The position numbers and the translations under genes were made by a program. A DNA stretch of 64,000 bases, from NCBI RefSeq assembly GCF_022539665.2, contig NC_081331.1, positions 10,323,534 through 10,387,533 on the forward strand, read 5' to 3'. The notes beneath the pieces are model-generated. The model was given only the letters and a program-made list of their open reading frames with translations, was not told where the DNA came from and did not search any database. The stretch comes from Daphnia carinata. Taxonomy: Eukaryota > Arthropoda > Branchiopoda > Diplostraca > Daphniidae. Of this stretch, positions 1 through 13,400 are shown one piece after another (position 1 is the first letter of the stretch; the number at the start of each line of letters is the position of its first letter).

Positions 1-3000
1 ACTGAAATGGTAAAATTTTTAATATCTTCGTTTGTTTCTACGTTTCCGGGGTGGGGGGTTTATTTTTGACTTTTAGTGGAATGCAGAGCACGTCCTTTTT
101 TAAGTTTAAAAAAAAATCCCATTTTCTTCGTAATCGATATAGGGACTCAGCGAGTCCTTTTTTTTCCTACCGATTAGATAAAGCCGCAACGTCAGTACCG
201 CACAGTTAGCTGTTGATTTAGGTTGTAGATTCAACAGAGAAAAAAGTGATGAGCTCTGCGTTAGTTCGCTTTTTGAAGAAGGAAAGGCAACACAAAAAGA
301 CACCCAAACAAAACAAGACTAAGAAATTTCTTTGATTTCATTTCCCTTTTTTTTTTTTTTGTTTAGTTCTGGCGGAGGTTTGAAAAATCCACCACACGTC
401 ACGACTGTGAAAAAGATTACAGCGTTGCTCGTCCGTGTTGATAAATGCCTACATTCATCCATCACTTGGCTAGCAGCCGAGAAAAGACAACGAACGTACG
501 ACAGCCAAGAATAAGAAAAAACATATATACGAAAAAAAAAGAAGAAATTGAGAGCAGTTTCGAAACATCTCGTATAGAAATTCAACAATGAACGCTTTCC
601 TCATCATCGAGTCAAAGCGGTACCTTCAAAAGTGTGTGAGATGTTGACGCCGCCATGATTGAAGGCACCCCGTTCTGAAAGGCCATCATTATAAACTCAG
701 CACAACTCTTCATAAAGAAGATGCCCATTAAGCTCTTAATTTAAATAATGTATTGCTTAACAAGCCGCAAAAAAGAAAATAGACAAACAGCCTCGACTTA
801 ATTTTCTAAAAACTAAAAAAAAATTCGTTCTTTTGTCTATGAAATTACGAATGATGATTACGTATACGAGGGGAAAGTCTGGACTATATCAAAAAGTTAC
901 AAGTACCCCAATGTATGCCTTTCGCGGATGAGTGCAATATACTGTTGTTGTGGCTCATTGGCTAGCTGGTTTGTGGTCAGCTGACTAGTGGTAGTGGTGA
1001 TATACACCCATGGCCCGAGGAAGAATAAGCAAGCCCTCGAGAAAAGAAGAGGGCGCCCCGAGGCACGATTTCAGCTTAGGGGGGTTCATACACTTTGGGT
1101 GAGCGGGGCGGGGGCCGAAAAAAGCCCGCTAGATGGTCGCCCAGCCTGGGCCAGTGTTGTTCTGGCGCTCTGCATCGGTGCACGTGTTTCCGTCTATTTC
1201 CCGACCAAAAAAAAAAAAGAAGAAAACCGTTTCGTGTCCAAGTGTTTTTGCGTTTGTCTTTCCCAGTGTACGTGTGTGAGTGTGTACTTATTTTTTTTTG
1301 TGTGTGTGTGTACATTTTGTTTCTTGCTGACTTTACCACGAACTCACACACAATTTGGCCACCACACAGTAGACTGTAAATTCAATCAGTTGCATTTTCG
1401 TCACGCCAATCCAACCACCGGATTTACTCTAGCGAATAAATAGTTGCTATTAAATTATCATTAAAAAGGAGAAAAAAAGAAAGAGAGGAACTATTCAATG
1501 TGCTCACAGCGTGTGTCCAGTGTCGGCGAGAGAAGAAATTGCCAATAAGTGTCCCAACGACCACGCTAAAAAGGGTGGGAAACACACGCGCCAAAACTTC
1601 TCCATGGGTAATAAGCTGTTTTGAAACAACGAATCTCATTTCTCTTTCCTTCAATCTCGTGAAATTCAACTCTTTCTCATGTTCTCGGTTTGCTTTTATC
1701 ATTTCTTTTTTTTTTTTTTATGTTTGATTTACGGGTTATCGTGAAGGGTCTTTTGCATATGTCGGTGGCTCGCTCTCTGTGTGGCCACATGTTGGCTACA
1801 ACGCGTGTGCGATCCAGACTGAGCTTCTGTCCTAAAGGATTCCCACATTGCGAAAGCTTTCAGTCTGTTTTTGAAAGCGGATGCACGATCCACCCATCCG
1901 CCTTCATCCTCTACTTAACACTCATTTTTTTTTTTTGGGGGGGGGAGGGGGAGGTTTGATGTCTGCATTTCCCTCGACAAAGTGTTGTGCACTGTAATCC
2001 TCACGTTTGAATAATAACGAACCCGCCTTGCATTGTCGGTGTGCCAAAAAAATCTCATCAGGTGACACGGTAGTGATGGTGAAATGCTTCATTAAACACG
2101 TCAGCTGATGGAGGTGGGGGGGGGGGGGTTGTTGTTTTGCTAATGGGCTAATTATGTGGCATTTGTTATGGTCGTTTCCGGAAAAAAAAAGAGAACTCAA
2201 AATCCCGGATTTCCTAAATGCATCACCTCTCCCTGTCGACGAACCATTTTTTTTTTCTTCTTTGCACGTATTCAACTTCCTTTTTCTTTTTGCAAAAAAA
2301 AAATAGTAGAAGGGGTGGGGGGGGTACCGAAATCCTTTGATTCTTTTGACTTGACACGACCCAAGGTTCAAAAGACATCAGCTGCTTACGGTTAAAGTCA
2401 TCCTTTTTTTCGGAATACCTCTGGATGCCGACTGGATAAAGTAAAGCGGATGAATCAATCAACATTTTTTTTTTCAAGTTTATCTCCCCCCCCCCTCACC
2501 ATCCCCCCGAAAAAATTTTTTTTTGCCCTCCCCTCCCTGAAATCGGCGCACAACATTCCGAAAGTCCGCAGAATAATAACCCTGGGTTTCCACATTCCCT
2601 GCCCTACGAAAAGGAAACAAGTTTCACCTCTTTCTCTAAGTCCTTCCTTTGTCCTGCGTTGCAAATGTTAGACTCGTCAATTTTTCTTGTTAAATGGGAC
2701 GAAATTTACGACTCGGGATTTTCTCCCTATTTTTTTTTTTGTTGTTGTTGTGGGAAAGAAGAAAATAAATTTTTATTTTAAACTCGGCCAACATTTCATG
2801 TACTGCCATAAAAAAAAGAAACTTGACTGACTGCCGGACGACACTAAGCTACTTAAGTCACTACATGTTTCTTTTTTTTTTTCTTCTTCTTGAAATGGGC
2901 CGTTGTCAAAAGATATTTTAAAAAAGGCGCTGCAAAGTGTTTTGTTTAACGTCACCACGTCTTCGGAAATGTTGTTTTATTGCGAAACATTATCGGGAAG

Positions 3001-4475
3001 GGGGGGGGGGCTATTTTGCTTCACCCAAAATAGGGTTCTAATTACTTCATTCTCAGTTTATTTAAGAGTTCATTTTGTTTATTGCGTTTTACTATCGACA
3101 ACGACACGAAGATCTTAACTTTTTTTTTTAGAAAGAACTGGCATTTTCCAACATTCCCGGATGTTTGACTTGCACACACGTCCCTTCTTCCACATATATA
3201 TATTTTTCTTTCAAACTCTCCCGTTGAAATGGAAACTCTGGACAACCAAAACACACATTTTGGAAATTGTAGTCAAATGCGAGAGGAAATCGAGCACGAC
3301 GTGACATTCCAGTAGAACCCCTGTGGAACGCTAATACGATAACTAGATACACCTTAAAGAAAAAATCCCGTTTAGACCTATTTTCTTTCCTTGTCTCTGA
3401 TACGAGAAACCCATGTATCATATGGCACCAGCTCTTTTTATAGCCAAGTGTTGTTGTGTGTGTGTAATAAATACTGTACACAACCAGGTGTGCGAGCTAA
3501 CACATCAGGTGGGATTTAAAAAAAAAAAAGAGGCCTTTAAATGCGGGAATGCGCTTGAATAGTTTGCCCGTCTGATCGATTATACCTGGTAAGAGACGAT
3601 TGGAATATAATATCGTGATCGCATCTTTTTTTTTTTCATTTTGTATTCCCCACGTTGCTGAAACCCGTTGCTTCTATGGGTCGCCAAAAAAGAAAATGTC
3701 TTGTGCTAGTTTTTTTTTCTCGAAATAGAGGGGGAAAAGAAGAAATGGTAGGCCTGATGGGTTGTGGGTTGTTTTTTCGAAGCCGCCACAAGGGGCGAAG
3801 AGGAAACGTCGATGCTTTTGCTGCTTCTCGGCCGCAAGAAAATTAATGATGGAATATAAATCAACCAAAAAAAAAGGGAGAAAGAAGGTGTACGTATTCA
3901 TGTATACATGTAGAAGGGAAAAATTTAAAGAGGAAGAGGAATAGACAACATTCTCGACCGACACCCTCACCCCCGAGAAGACGTAGCTGTATAACAACCC
4001 ACACACGAACCACCCCATGCTGCGGGTCCCAAACCATAAAAATGCCTTCTTCCACCCCAAAGACATGCATCTCTTTCACATTCAATACTGATGATTTTTT
4101 CTCCCCCTATAGCTATTCATATCTTTTTTTTTTTCTTTCGTTTTTCCTACTGAATCATTTGCTCTTGCTGCTTCTCTTCCGTATGGACTTTTGCTCGGGA
4201 TTTTTCTTCTCTCTCTCTTTCTCGAATGGGCATATATATACGTTCATGTTTTGGGACGATGTATTCTTCTTCTACGACAACGACGTTGATTGTGATGGAT
4301 CGACCTGATTCTTTGATTTCTATCCCCAGCAGGTTTTTGTTGAAGCTGTTGAGACGATAACGTGGTGCGCTGGGGGCCCCGTTATTTCCCTTTTTTTTTA
4401 TAACTCCGATCTTAAACTCCCGGAGAGAAGAGGTCAGCCTACAATTTTTAAAGGGATAACAACAACAACAACAAA
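1..4475. other. Upstream non-coding region of tensin
   Basis: No open frame here looks like a conserved protein. The apparent ORFs are made mostly of Phe/Lys runs read from poly-T and poly-A tracts. The stretch has many homopolymers, G-runs near 1937-1951 and 2115-2128, and short TG repeats near 1300. A CAA-type repeat lies directly before the tensin start at 4476. It presumably contains the promoter and 5' untranslated exon(s) of tensin, but I cannot place a transcription start. Confidence 0.5.
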
Positions 4476-7400
4476 ATGCCTAGCTGCTGGAAATTGGCGT
4501 GGTGCTTTTGCAGCGACCCGGGACGTCGGCCGAAAATCAGTTCGCCTGTTCATCTCCTTCTCAAGGTAAGTGACGATCGTAATAATAATAACCGTACGAA
4601 AGGTGTTGGGCTATTCTCAAGGTGCGCAGTTTGCCGCGTTCATAGCCAACCGATTTGCGCGTGCAACAAACACAAATGAAAAACCAGGAAATGATGGAAG
4701 GTTTTCTTATTTTTTTTTTTTTTTTTTTTTGTACTGCGATTATTTTTTTTTATTATCCCCTGCGCAACTCTTTGCCTGGGATTCCTTCGACGCAATCACG
4801 CTCTTTCATAGTTGTGTGCAAGTATGCAGTCGGCAATGTTTTTTTTTCCCGAAATATAAAGGTATGAGGACGGGACTCTCACGTGAGCGTGCGTGATCGT
4901 CAGGGTCGAGCGTGAATTGAGCCACCACAAGGTCATCCCATGGTTGTTGTTTTTTTTTTTTCCTCGCTATAACAGTACGCAGTATTTCATTTGATACAAT
5001 GAAGCTGTACTTTTAGCGAAACAACGCGTCGTGACGCAAAGCGTGCGCGCGGGATATGACGATGCAGAGCGGCGATGATGAGGTGAAACGTATGCGGAGC
5101 TCTCCTTTTTATATTGAAGTGCGGGATCTATGTATAGGACATAGAGGAGTACCTATGCAAGTCTCTTTCACGTCTTACTCTTTTTTTCTGTGTAATTCTC
5201 GAAATGACGGCGGTAGTAGCAAAGATGATGATGAGGTTGAAAATGCTAGTCTTCCAAGGACTCGAGGCAAAAAAAAAAAAAAAGAAAATAACTCAAAAAG
5301 AAGAATGCTTATCTCTTTTTCTTTTTTTGTGCCGAGGATTTTTTTTTTTTAAATTTACGTTTCGTATGCAGACGCGCGGTAATTTGTTGGCAACATTAAC
5401 CTGCTCGCGATAATCAGTGCATGCCAAAAAACTCGTTGAAATGCCATTTTCTTTTTTCCGCTACCGTCACGTCGGTGATGACGTTGGGCGTGCGACGTGC
5501 TATACTGCGCCAGAGAGGACCCTGGCAGCTCGCAGGAAATCATCAGTCTCCGTCAAAGGAAGAGAAAGCGGTGCCAGATTTGGGAGGGAGAAAAATAACA
5601 ATAATAACGCAACAAACAAAAAAAAAGTCAGTGAGATGATTCCAAAGGTTTTCGTGTCATTAGGCGTCATTTACACGGTAAAAGAGGCACGTCAACATAA
5701 AAACCGAGGATTTCGAACTAAACACCGTAAATGTCTCGTCAATTCGGCATTGATTGCTGGATACGTATTAGCGCTAAAAAAGAACTCGTTTTCTTCTTGT
5801 TTTTTTTTTTTTTTTTTTTTTTTGCGTTTGTTGTTGTTTTTATTATACATTGTCATTGACCCGATATGGTGGCCACTGTTTAAGGCATGATGTTATGGAT
5901 GTGGGACAGAGGTAAAAGTGAAGAGAGAACAGAACACGATTCGATTTAAAACACAGAGGTACAAACGCGTTACCGATACCACTATGTAATATGGGAAAAC
6001 ACCTTTTCGACACGCGTTCAGTAAAAACAAGCAGTGACAAGGCAATAAAGGAACGCAATCAACCGGTGATCGAGAACGTAAAAAAAAAAATAACTCGATT
6101 TTTTTTTTATATTCGTGAGTTAGTTACATGTAAAACGTAATCTCTCTAGCTATAGAGAAATGATTATTTTTTTTCCCCCTCTTGATGATGTAAAAGAAAA
6201 AGGTCTATCTAATTGATGGGTTTTGTTGGGTAGTGAGGTGGGCTGAACGGTAGGGAGAATGATTTCTTCGGGAAAGCAGGGCGCCTCCCGACCGATGCCA
6301 ATGGCTATAACCTCTGAGCTCTCGGCGTGTGTGGGTATGACCTTCTTTTTCTTCTCGTGAAATCACGCAAGGCCGTGTCGATTTGTTATTTCTCTCTTTT
6401 GCCTTCATAACAAACAATCGTTAAAAGATTAAATACGGGTGGGAGAGCAGAGGGGGGAAAACAAAACAAAAAACATGGAGGAAACAAAAGTTCAATAAAT
6501 CGAGAGAGATCCTCTTGACAGGTAATCGTGCGTCCGCTATGGCCCGTTGCTTCACACGCACCCGCATTTCATTGTGAATCCAAACGGAGGGGGAATGTAA
6601 TTATAACAAAAAACAAACGAACGATGCGCTCAGCTATAAATTCACGGTGATAAACAATAACATTTGATGCATCGATGGGGATGTCGAGTTGATAATGTTA
6701 TTCGGTCTACGTTACTGCCCCTCCATCTGTTTATACATTTGTATAACTAAAGGGTTATTAAAAGTCATCTAGAGTTACTCTCACTTTGACTTTGTTTTGT
6801 TTCGTTTTAAACAAATTTCATTTTGAAAAAAAAAAAAAAGGAATTAGCCTTTTTTTTTTGTTTTGGAAGGGAAATAAAAACCACAGTACTCTGTTGCTGG
6901 ATATCGGGTTACTCGGAGAGAAGACTTGCGTGACTCTTACAATCCAGCATCTCCCTCCTGCCTCCCCATGAAAACGAGAAAATGTCTGTTTGTGAGCTTG
7001 AGAGAAAAAAAGGCATTTTTTTACGTGGTCACGGACCTAACATAAGAAAATAATCGATTGTTATTGATGGACATCGAAAAATAAAAAACAGGGTCTATCG
7101 ATGAGCTCATCTTCTTCCACCTCTCAAAATTTTTTTCCTTGTTACACTGGCCTTGTTTAGCTTTGGTATAGAGATGGGGGGCTTGAAATGTGACAGATTG
7201 ACGGGTTATCCATTTGATGTTGGCCAGACGCCACCAATCGAGGGCCCAATCCACAAAAGATTGTGATCCCGGGGAGAGAGGAGAACGCGGCCGAATGTTT
7301 TCAAGAAGCTTGCCCGTCAACGATCTGAAGTGGTTTGATGGACGCGTCATTGAATTCAAGTGATGTCGGGACAAGAAATTGCGTCTTGATTTTTTGATGA

Positions 7401-10400
7401 CCTTGCCTCTCGTTATTGCTGTCTATTTGACTCTTCCTCAATGCTGTGCTTTTTTCCAACTTGATTTTTCTATTTTTTTTTTTTTTTTTTTGCTGAGGAA
7501 TCTGACAGGAGGAATTGCGTGAGCGGGCAAATGAAAATGGATGGGTTCAGTAAACTAATTCTTTATTTTCCCACTTTTTTTTTTTTTTTGTTAAATTTTG
7601 GCAAAAGAATGGGTTGTAAAAAATTGCGAACGCGACAGATTTTAATGAAACACAATTGACGTTAAGTAGGGAGAAAAAAAAGAGAATGGGAATAGAGCCT
7701 CGAGTTGTCAGAATTGCGGTTTTCTATTTAAAGACGGGTGGACCCAAACAGTGTGCTCGTGTGAACCCATCGAACTGGGAAAACACATTTCCCGTGGTTG
7801 TTGCTGTTTTTTTTTCAGCAGAAAACCAAGAGAATGGCACGTTCTGCGATACATTTTTTGTTTTTGTTTTTCCTTTTCTCATTTGGGTTTTTTCTTTATT
7901 TTTCTTCGAATTTATCTCAACAGCCATTTAAATGGGTAGAATGAAAACTGTTTACCCACGAACGTTGGACGTCCAGGGAGCAAAGTTCATTGATCGGTTT
8001 TTATCGCATAGCTAATCGATTAGAGTCGCATCGATGACGACAACTGATCACGAATGATAGTCGTGCGTGAAAGTGTAATGCCCATCGGGCGTGAATCGTA
8101 TATATCTACCCTGTTATTCACGGCCAGTGGCCCCTTTTTTCTTTTTTTATTGGTTATCAAGCCATTGCAAACACAGCGGGACCACCTTGTACTATCGCCG
8201 TCGTTCGTTTCACGATTGTGGTGACGTCGGGTTACCTTTTTATTTCCACACGCGGACTTTTTCTGAAAAAATTTCCTTTTCTTTATTTGTTTCATTACAA
8301 CAAATCAAGGTTCGCCTTGTTGTTGTTTCATTTGCTATTTTTCTGAAATCTCGGACGCTCGAATGTAGCGATAATAATGATGTTTTGAGAGCGTTGAAAG
8401 TATGTCGGGTCGTGATGTTGAAGCAAAATCGCGGCGTGAATCAACACGATGCGCTTTATATGTGAGGCCAAATGAACGCCCTGCATCGTTAAGAATTGGC
8501 AATTAAGACGAAAGAGATAGCGAGCCTCATCATCTCGGTAGTTTTTTCTTTCGGTGGGGATCTGGTCCGCTTGTTGCCATAACGGTTTTATTACGTGATG
8601 AAGAAACATCCGTCTGCGCTATCTTCATTTGACCTTTTTCCCTTCTTGTGTACTCGTTTGCGGTTCACTTTTGAAATTACATCCAAATTTATTTTTAATA
8701 ATATTACAACATTTTTTTTTTATGTTGCGTGTGTGCAATTTTTTTTTTTTTCTTCTTCCCCACTTTCCCTGGACTCGAAAGAAGAAAAAAAAAAGGTCCT
8801 TGGCGGTAGAAACTTTAAAAGTGTAATGTTGACATTGCCGTAAAACGATACGGAGACGCTCCTTCTTTTGCCCCGCCATCTATATCTTTTTTTTTTTTTT
8901 TTTCTTGAACAAATATGTGAACGAAAAAGACGAAAGTTTCGGTACATACTGTTAGACGTAGGCACACACACACACACAGACGTTCATCCAAATGTATATA
9001 TATATATATTTATGAACGGATACTGTGTTTGAAAGATACGACGTATAGTGTTGCTCCGGGAAAAAAAAGAAGAGCCTTTGAGTGTGTTATTGTGTTCCAA
9101 ACCAAAAAAAGAGGAGACTAAAAATAGAGACGACTGCGATCAACGGGTGATGAATGACACCTTTCGCACCTTTCTGAAAGGGGAGGGTGGGAAGCTCACG
9201 GTGATATTTTTTTTTTTTTTTTCTTTCTCTTCTCTCTTTAAATAGGAAGAAACTCGCACGACTATGTTTTCTCACACACACACACACACACACTGTTTCT
9301 TCTTATTGCTGGTCGTTTTTATTTGAACAGACAGCAGTCAAAGAGCTCGGCGTTGTCTGTCTGGAATCGATGGCACCGGAATTTCTTTTTTTTTTTTTTT
9401 TTTTTTTCTTTGTTGATTCATTCAACTCCCGCGCGTTCGTTCGACATGCCCTGATGCCACCAAGTGGTTCTACTATTTTATAAATGGCCTGGAGTTGGAA
9501 AAAAGAAACATTTTTTTTTTTTTTTTTAAGTTTTTGATTGATCGACAGACCCATAAATCTTTTTCTTCTATTTACAAAGCACACGCCCCTCGTACGATTT
9601 CCCTCGGAAACGAGAAGATAGTAGCCCATGTCGCGCGGGATTTATTCAAATGAACTGGTTGAAGAGGTTCGGGAAAAAAAAATAGAGTCCAAAGAGCCCA
9701 TCAGAAATGAAAATAAAAAAAGTGGATGGGTCAGAAGAAGAAGAATGACTGTGTCGGAAAAGAGAAGTGTCGTCTCTTCACTTCTCCTCCTCTCGTTTTT
9801 CCTATTTACGTGTGTATACCTACGGGAAGGGAAAAAAAAGAGGAAGAGGCCGCCGCGACGTTAGCCTACCCACGCCCTCAAAATGACCTGCATTTTTCTA
9901 AATAGCCCCTCTTTTTTTTTCTTTTTTTTTTTTAAATATGTGAGGACCCCTTCTTGATGTGTGTTGCCTCTAGTGGCTAAATTCAGTATTACATCGGGAG
10001 GAAAAAAAAAACTGATGAAATGATTGGATTTAGATTTTTTTCTTCTCTTCTCAGAGATAAGGCCCAGCCACTCGAATCAGATGTAATAATGGGATCGCCA
10101 TTAGTCGACCCCTTGTCGAGTGTAGAATCCTCTCAAGACGTACAGCATTCATGTTCTCTCCCTCTACTCCTTCACTATCGTAAGAGTTAAGTGTCTTGCA
10201 TTAAAAAAAAGATGAAAATAAAAAATAGGCTCCCCTCACTTCTAAAAGAGCGGGTATTCTTTTATTTTTTATTTTTACCTCTGTCTGCTTATTCCATTTA
10301 TATAGTCTAATAAAAAAAATAGAAGATTCCTTGTCCTCCCCCTCGTTCGCTACATTTTTTTTTTTACGATGTCGTACGTTTCTTATATAATAGAGACAAC

Positions 10401-13400
10401 ACACAGAAACAAAATGTTCCATGTCCCCCGAAATGCTCTGGTTGCCATCCATCTTATTTTTTTTTTTTTTTTTTTTTTTGGCTAGCATTTCTTTTTGTCG
10501 ACATTCATGTGTTTTCTGTGTGTGTGTGTGTCTCTCTTTTTTTAAGTCGATCTATTCCAGGCTGACCTTCTTCCAATTTTTTTGTGACTTTCCTGCCGAT
10601 AACCATCAACACAGACAGGACTAAACGAAAAATACTTTCTTTGTTTTTTCGTGTATTCGCTGTATTTTTTTTTGTTTTCACAAGAATGCAACTCGAATGC
10701 CACTGCTAACTTTACTGATTTTATTAGACCCTCGAAGCCGCGCCTTTTAAATATATTTTTTTTTTTTCAAAAAGATAACCATCGACTGGGAAAAAAAAAA
10801 CCTGTAGCGCTGTGAGAGATGATTCGCACTTCGTCATTCTCCGATAGAATCGTGAGGGAATGAATAATGATTCCCTCTCTAGAGAAAGAAAATCTCCATC
10901 TTTAATCTCCATCTTGTTTGTTTTGTTTAAGCTGTTGCTGCAGTCATACATCATGGCAGCAGTATTTTTATTTATACATGATTTATTTTTTCGATATCGA
11001 TTGATCATATACCCCGTTTTGTTTGGTGTGGTCCTCTTTACTCGCACGACTTGGCCTGTTCCGGTCGGACAGATTTTTGTTTTGTTTTGTTCTCTAGACG
11101 CGGATGAAAACGTTGTAGAAGTCATTTTTGGTTCGACCGGTGTTAGTTCAGTCTATAATCTCGTGCCACGCTTCTTTTTAAAACCCATCGCTTTTTCTTT
11201 TCCTCGAGAGAAAGGATACGATAATAAAAGACCCAGTGGTTGGTTTTTTTTAGGCTATTATAACAAAGTCGCCTTTTTTTTTTATTTAAAAAAAAACCTA
11301 ACCTAACCTTGCCAGGCCTTCCTATTATACCTTTCTTTTGAGTCCATTCAGCCCAGGTTTTCTTTTCGAAAAAACTGCTAGCGGCCGGCAGATGTTGTAT
11401 ACGTGTGACGTCCAGGTTCTATTTTCACTAAGGGCTGGTGTCAATACGTCCACGGCGAAGCGATAAAGAAAGAGAAGAATAGGGAGACAAAAGAAGAGAA
11501 CTCAATTTCAAAGATGTCAAACTTCCCCTTTTTCCTTTTTTTTTTTTTTTTTTGAAATTTGGCGCTCGGTTTTTATTTTTGTTCGGTTTCAAACATTCTT
11601 TGCCGTTCACCCCTCTTTTGACTCGCGCTCTCTTTCACAAGGTTTTAACGTAACGCTGCACGCTACAAGGATAACGTCTAACAAAGTTTGCCTTGTGTAA
11701 CTAACTTGACGATTGGTTGGTCATCGTGGAATGTTTCACCGTCACCGCTCAGTTCCCTCTCGCACCGATTGTTCGGTCAACACACGACCAAGCGAAGAAG
11801 GGGATCGTTATCGGCCTTCTTTTTTCGTGCCTTCCCTCTCTCTCTCTCTCTCTCTACTTCTATGAGAACTGAGAATTAATGATGATTCCTGACATTCTTT
11901 TTTTTTTCCCCTGCTCGTTATCAGTTCCCAGGCCGTTTGATCAGTATCGCATTTGGTGGTCATTCGAATGTGCTGACCAACCAATAAACTGTCATCATTT
12001 CTCCTCGTGTGTTTCCGTCAGAATTTTTCTTGTTTGAAAAAAGAAATTATAGTTTGTCTCTCTCTCGCCCTTAAAAGAAGACCCTTTTCATTGGCAATGA
12101 AGTCGTACAACATTTTCCAGTCAATTGTAACTGCGCCCGTGCCCCACGACCGAACCCGAACCAATTATACGAATTTCCCATTATTGTTGTTTGCTAGCTG
12201 CTTCCTTTCCATTCTCCCCCTCCTGCTCGTTTCCTCGCATCTGTTCGACCTTTTTTTTTTCGAGTTTAGGTTTTTTTTTTATTATTATTCTTTTCATTAT
12301 CGTGTACAGCTGACCGGATACGAACGATTAATTTGTCTGCCCTCCGAGTTGTCGTCGTTTTACAGATGAAATGCCGATTTCTATCTGTGTTTAAATAGAT
12401 CCCTTTCTATTGAATGTTTTTTAAATGAATGATGCTCAAGTAGAGAGGGGGATCTGAAAAAGACAGTTGAATGCATTTCTCTCGCGTGCTACGCATTAAA
12501 AAAAAAATGGTCACGATCCTTTTAAAAGTTTTATTTAAAATGTTTTTTTTTTCTAAATGATTTGGATTGTTTCATTCTTGGAAACGCTGATCTTCCTCCC
12601 GACAGGATTTGCGGGTCGTCTGAAATGCGCGCACATTTTGCCGCTTGATGATATTCGAGATTGCCATTAAATCGTGCTTTGTGCTCTTTCATATAAAGGA
12701 TGTTGAATGTCTCATTCCGCCTTCTATTTTTAAATGACAATACCATTTTAAATTCAATTTTACGTTTGACTTTTCTTTTTCTTGGGACTGTCAGTTTCCT
12801 GCTGACGCAACAAGTTCCTTCGGCTACATACGCTGCAAAATATTTGCGGCGTTCAATTAAAGATCGAACCCAAGGTCGACAGCCCTTCCCGCAAAAGAAA
12901 CTGGTCTTTTGCGGATTAAAATAAAAACGACATGATTTATGGCATAAATGTCCATGATTCCATTTCGGTTCTTAGACAACAGGATATAACTTCGTCTATA
13001 TAAACTCGTTGAAGTTTCTGGCTTCTGACATTTCTTTTTTTTTCTTTCAACACAAAATGTGGAACGTACCCGTAAGAAGAGATTGTCAAAGCTAACAAGT
13101 CGTTTCAATGTCTTTTCTGCCTCCAACTTGTGCCATTGAAATGCGTGAGCTGCCGATACGCGCAGTGAGTTTCTAGTTACGCTTACCGAATTCGGTTTCA
13201 TTTGGCCAACCGGTTCCTTTTTTTTTTCGCTCTCTATCTCTGCTGCTATTTCGAGACGATTGTCTTTTTTTTTTTTTTTTTTTTTTTTGTTTAAATTCGC
13301 TTTTGTTATATTTTATCTGCTGGTTTTTTTTATTTCCCCCTTTTTCTTACGCGATATGTGGGCAGGTTACAGGGTTTTTTCATTTTTCATTGTCTTTTTT

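Noticed and set aside
5417-5890. 157-codon open frame on the plus strand
   Set aside because: Contains a long Phe run from a poly-T tract and Asn/Lys runs; looks like chance intronic sequence.
10860-11306. 148-codon open frame on the plus strand
   Set aside because: Phe/Leu-rich, ends in poly-T and poly-A derived residues, no recognisable family.
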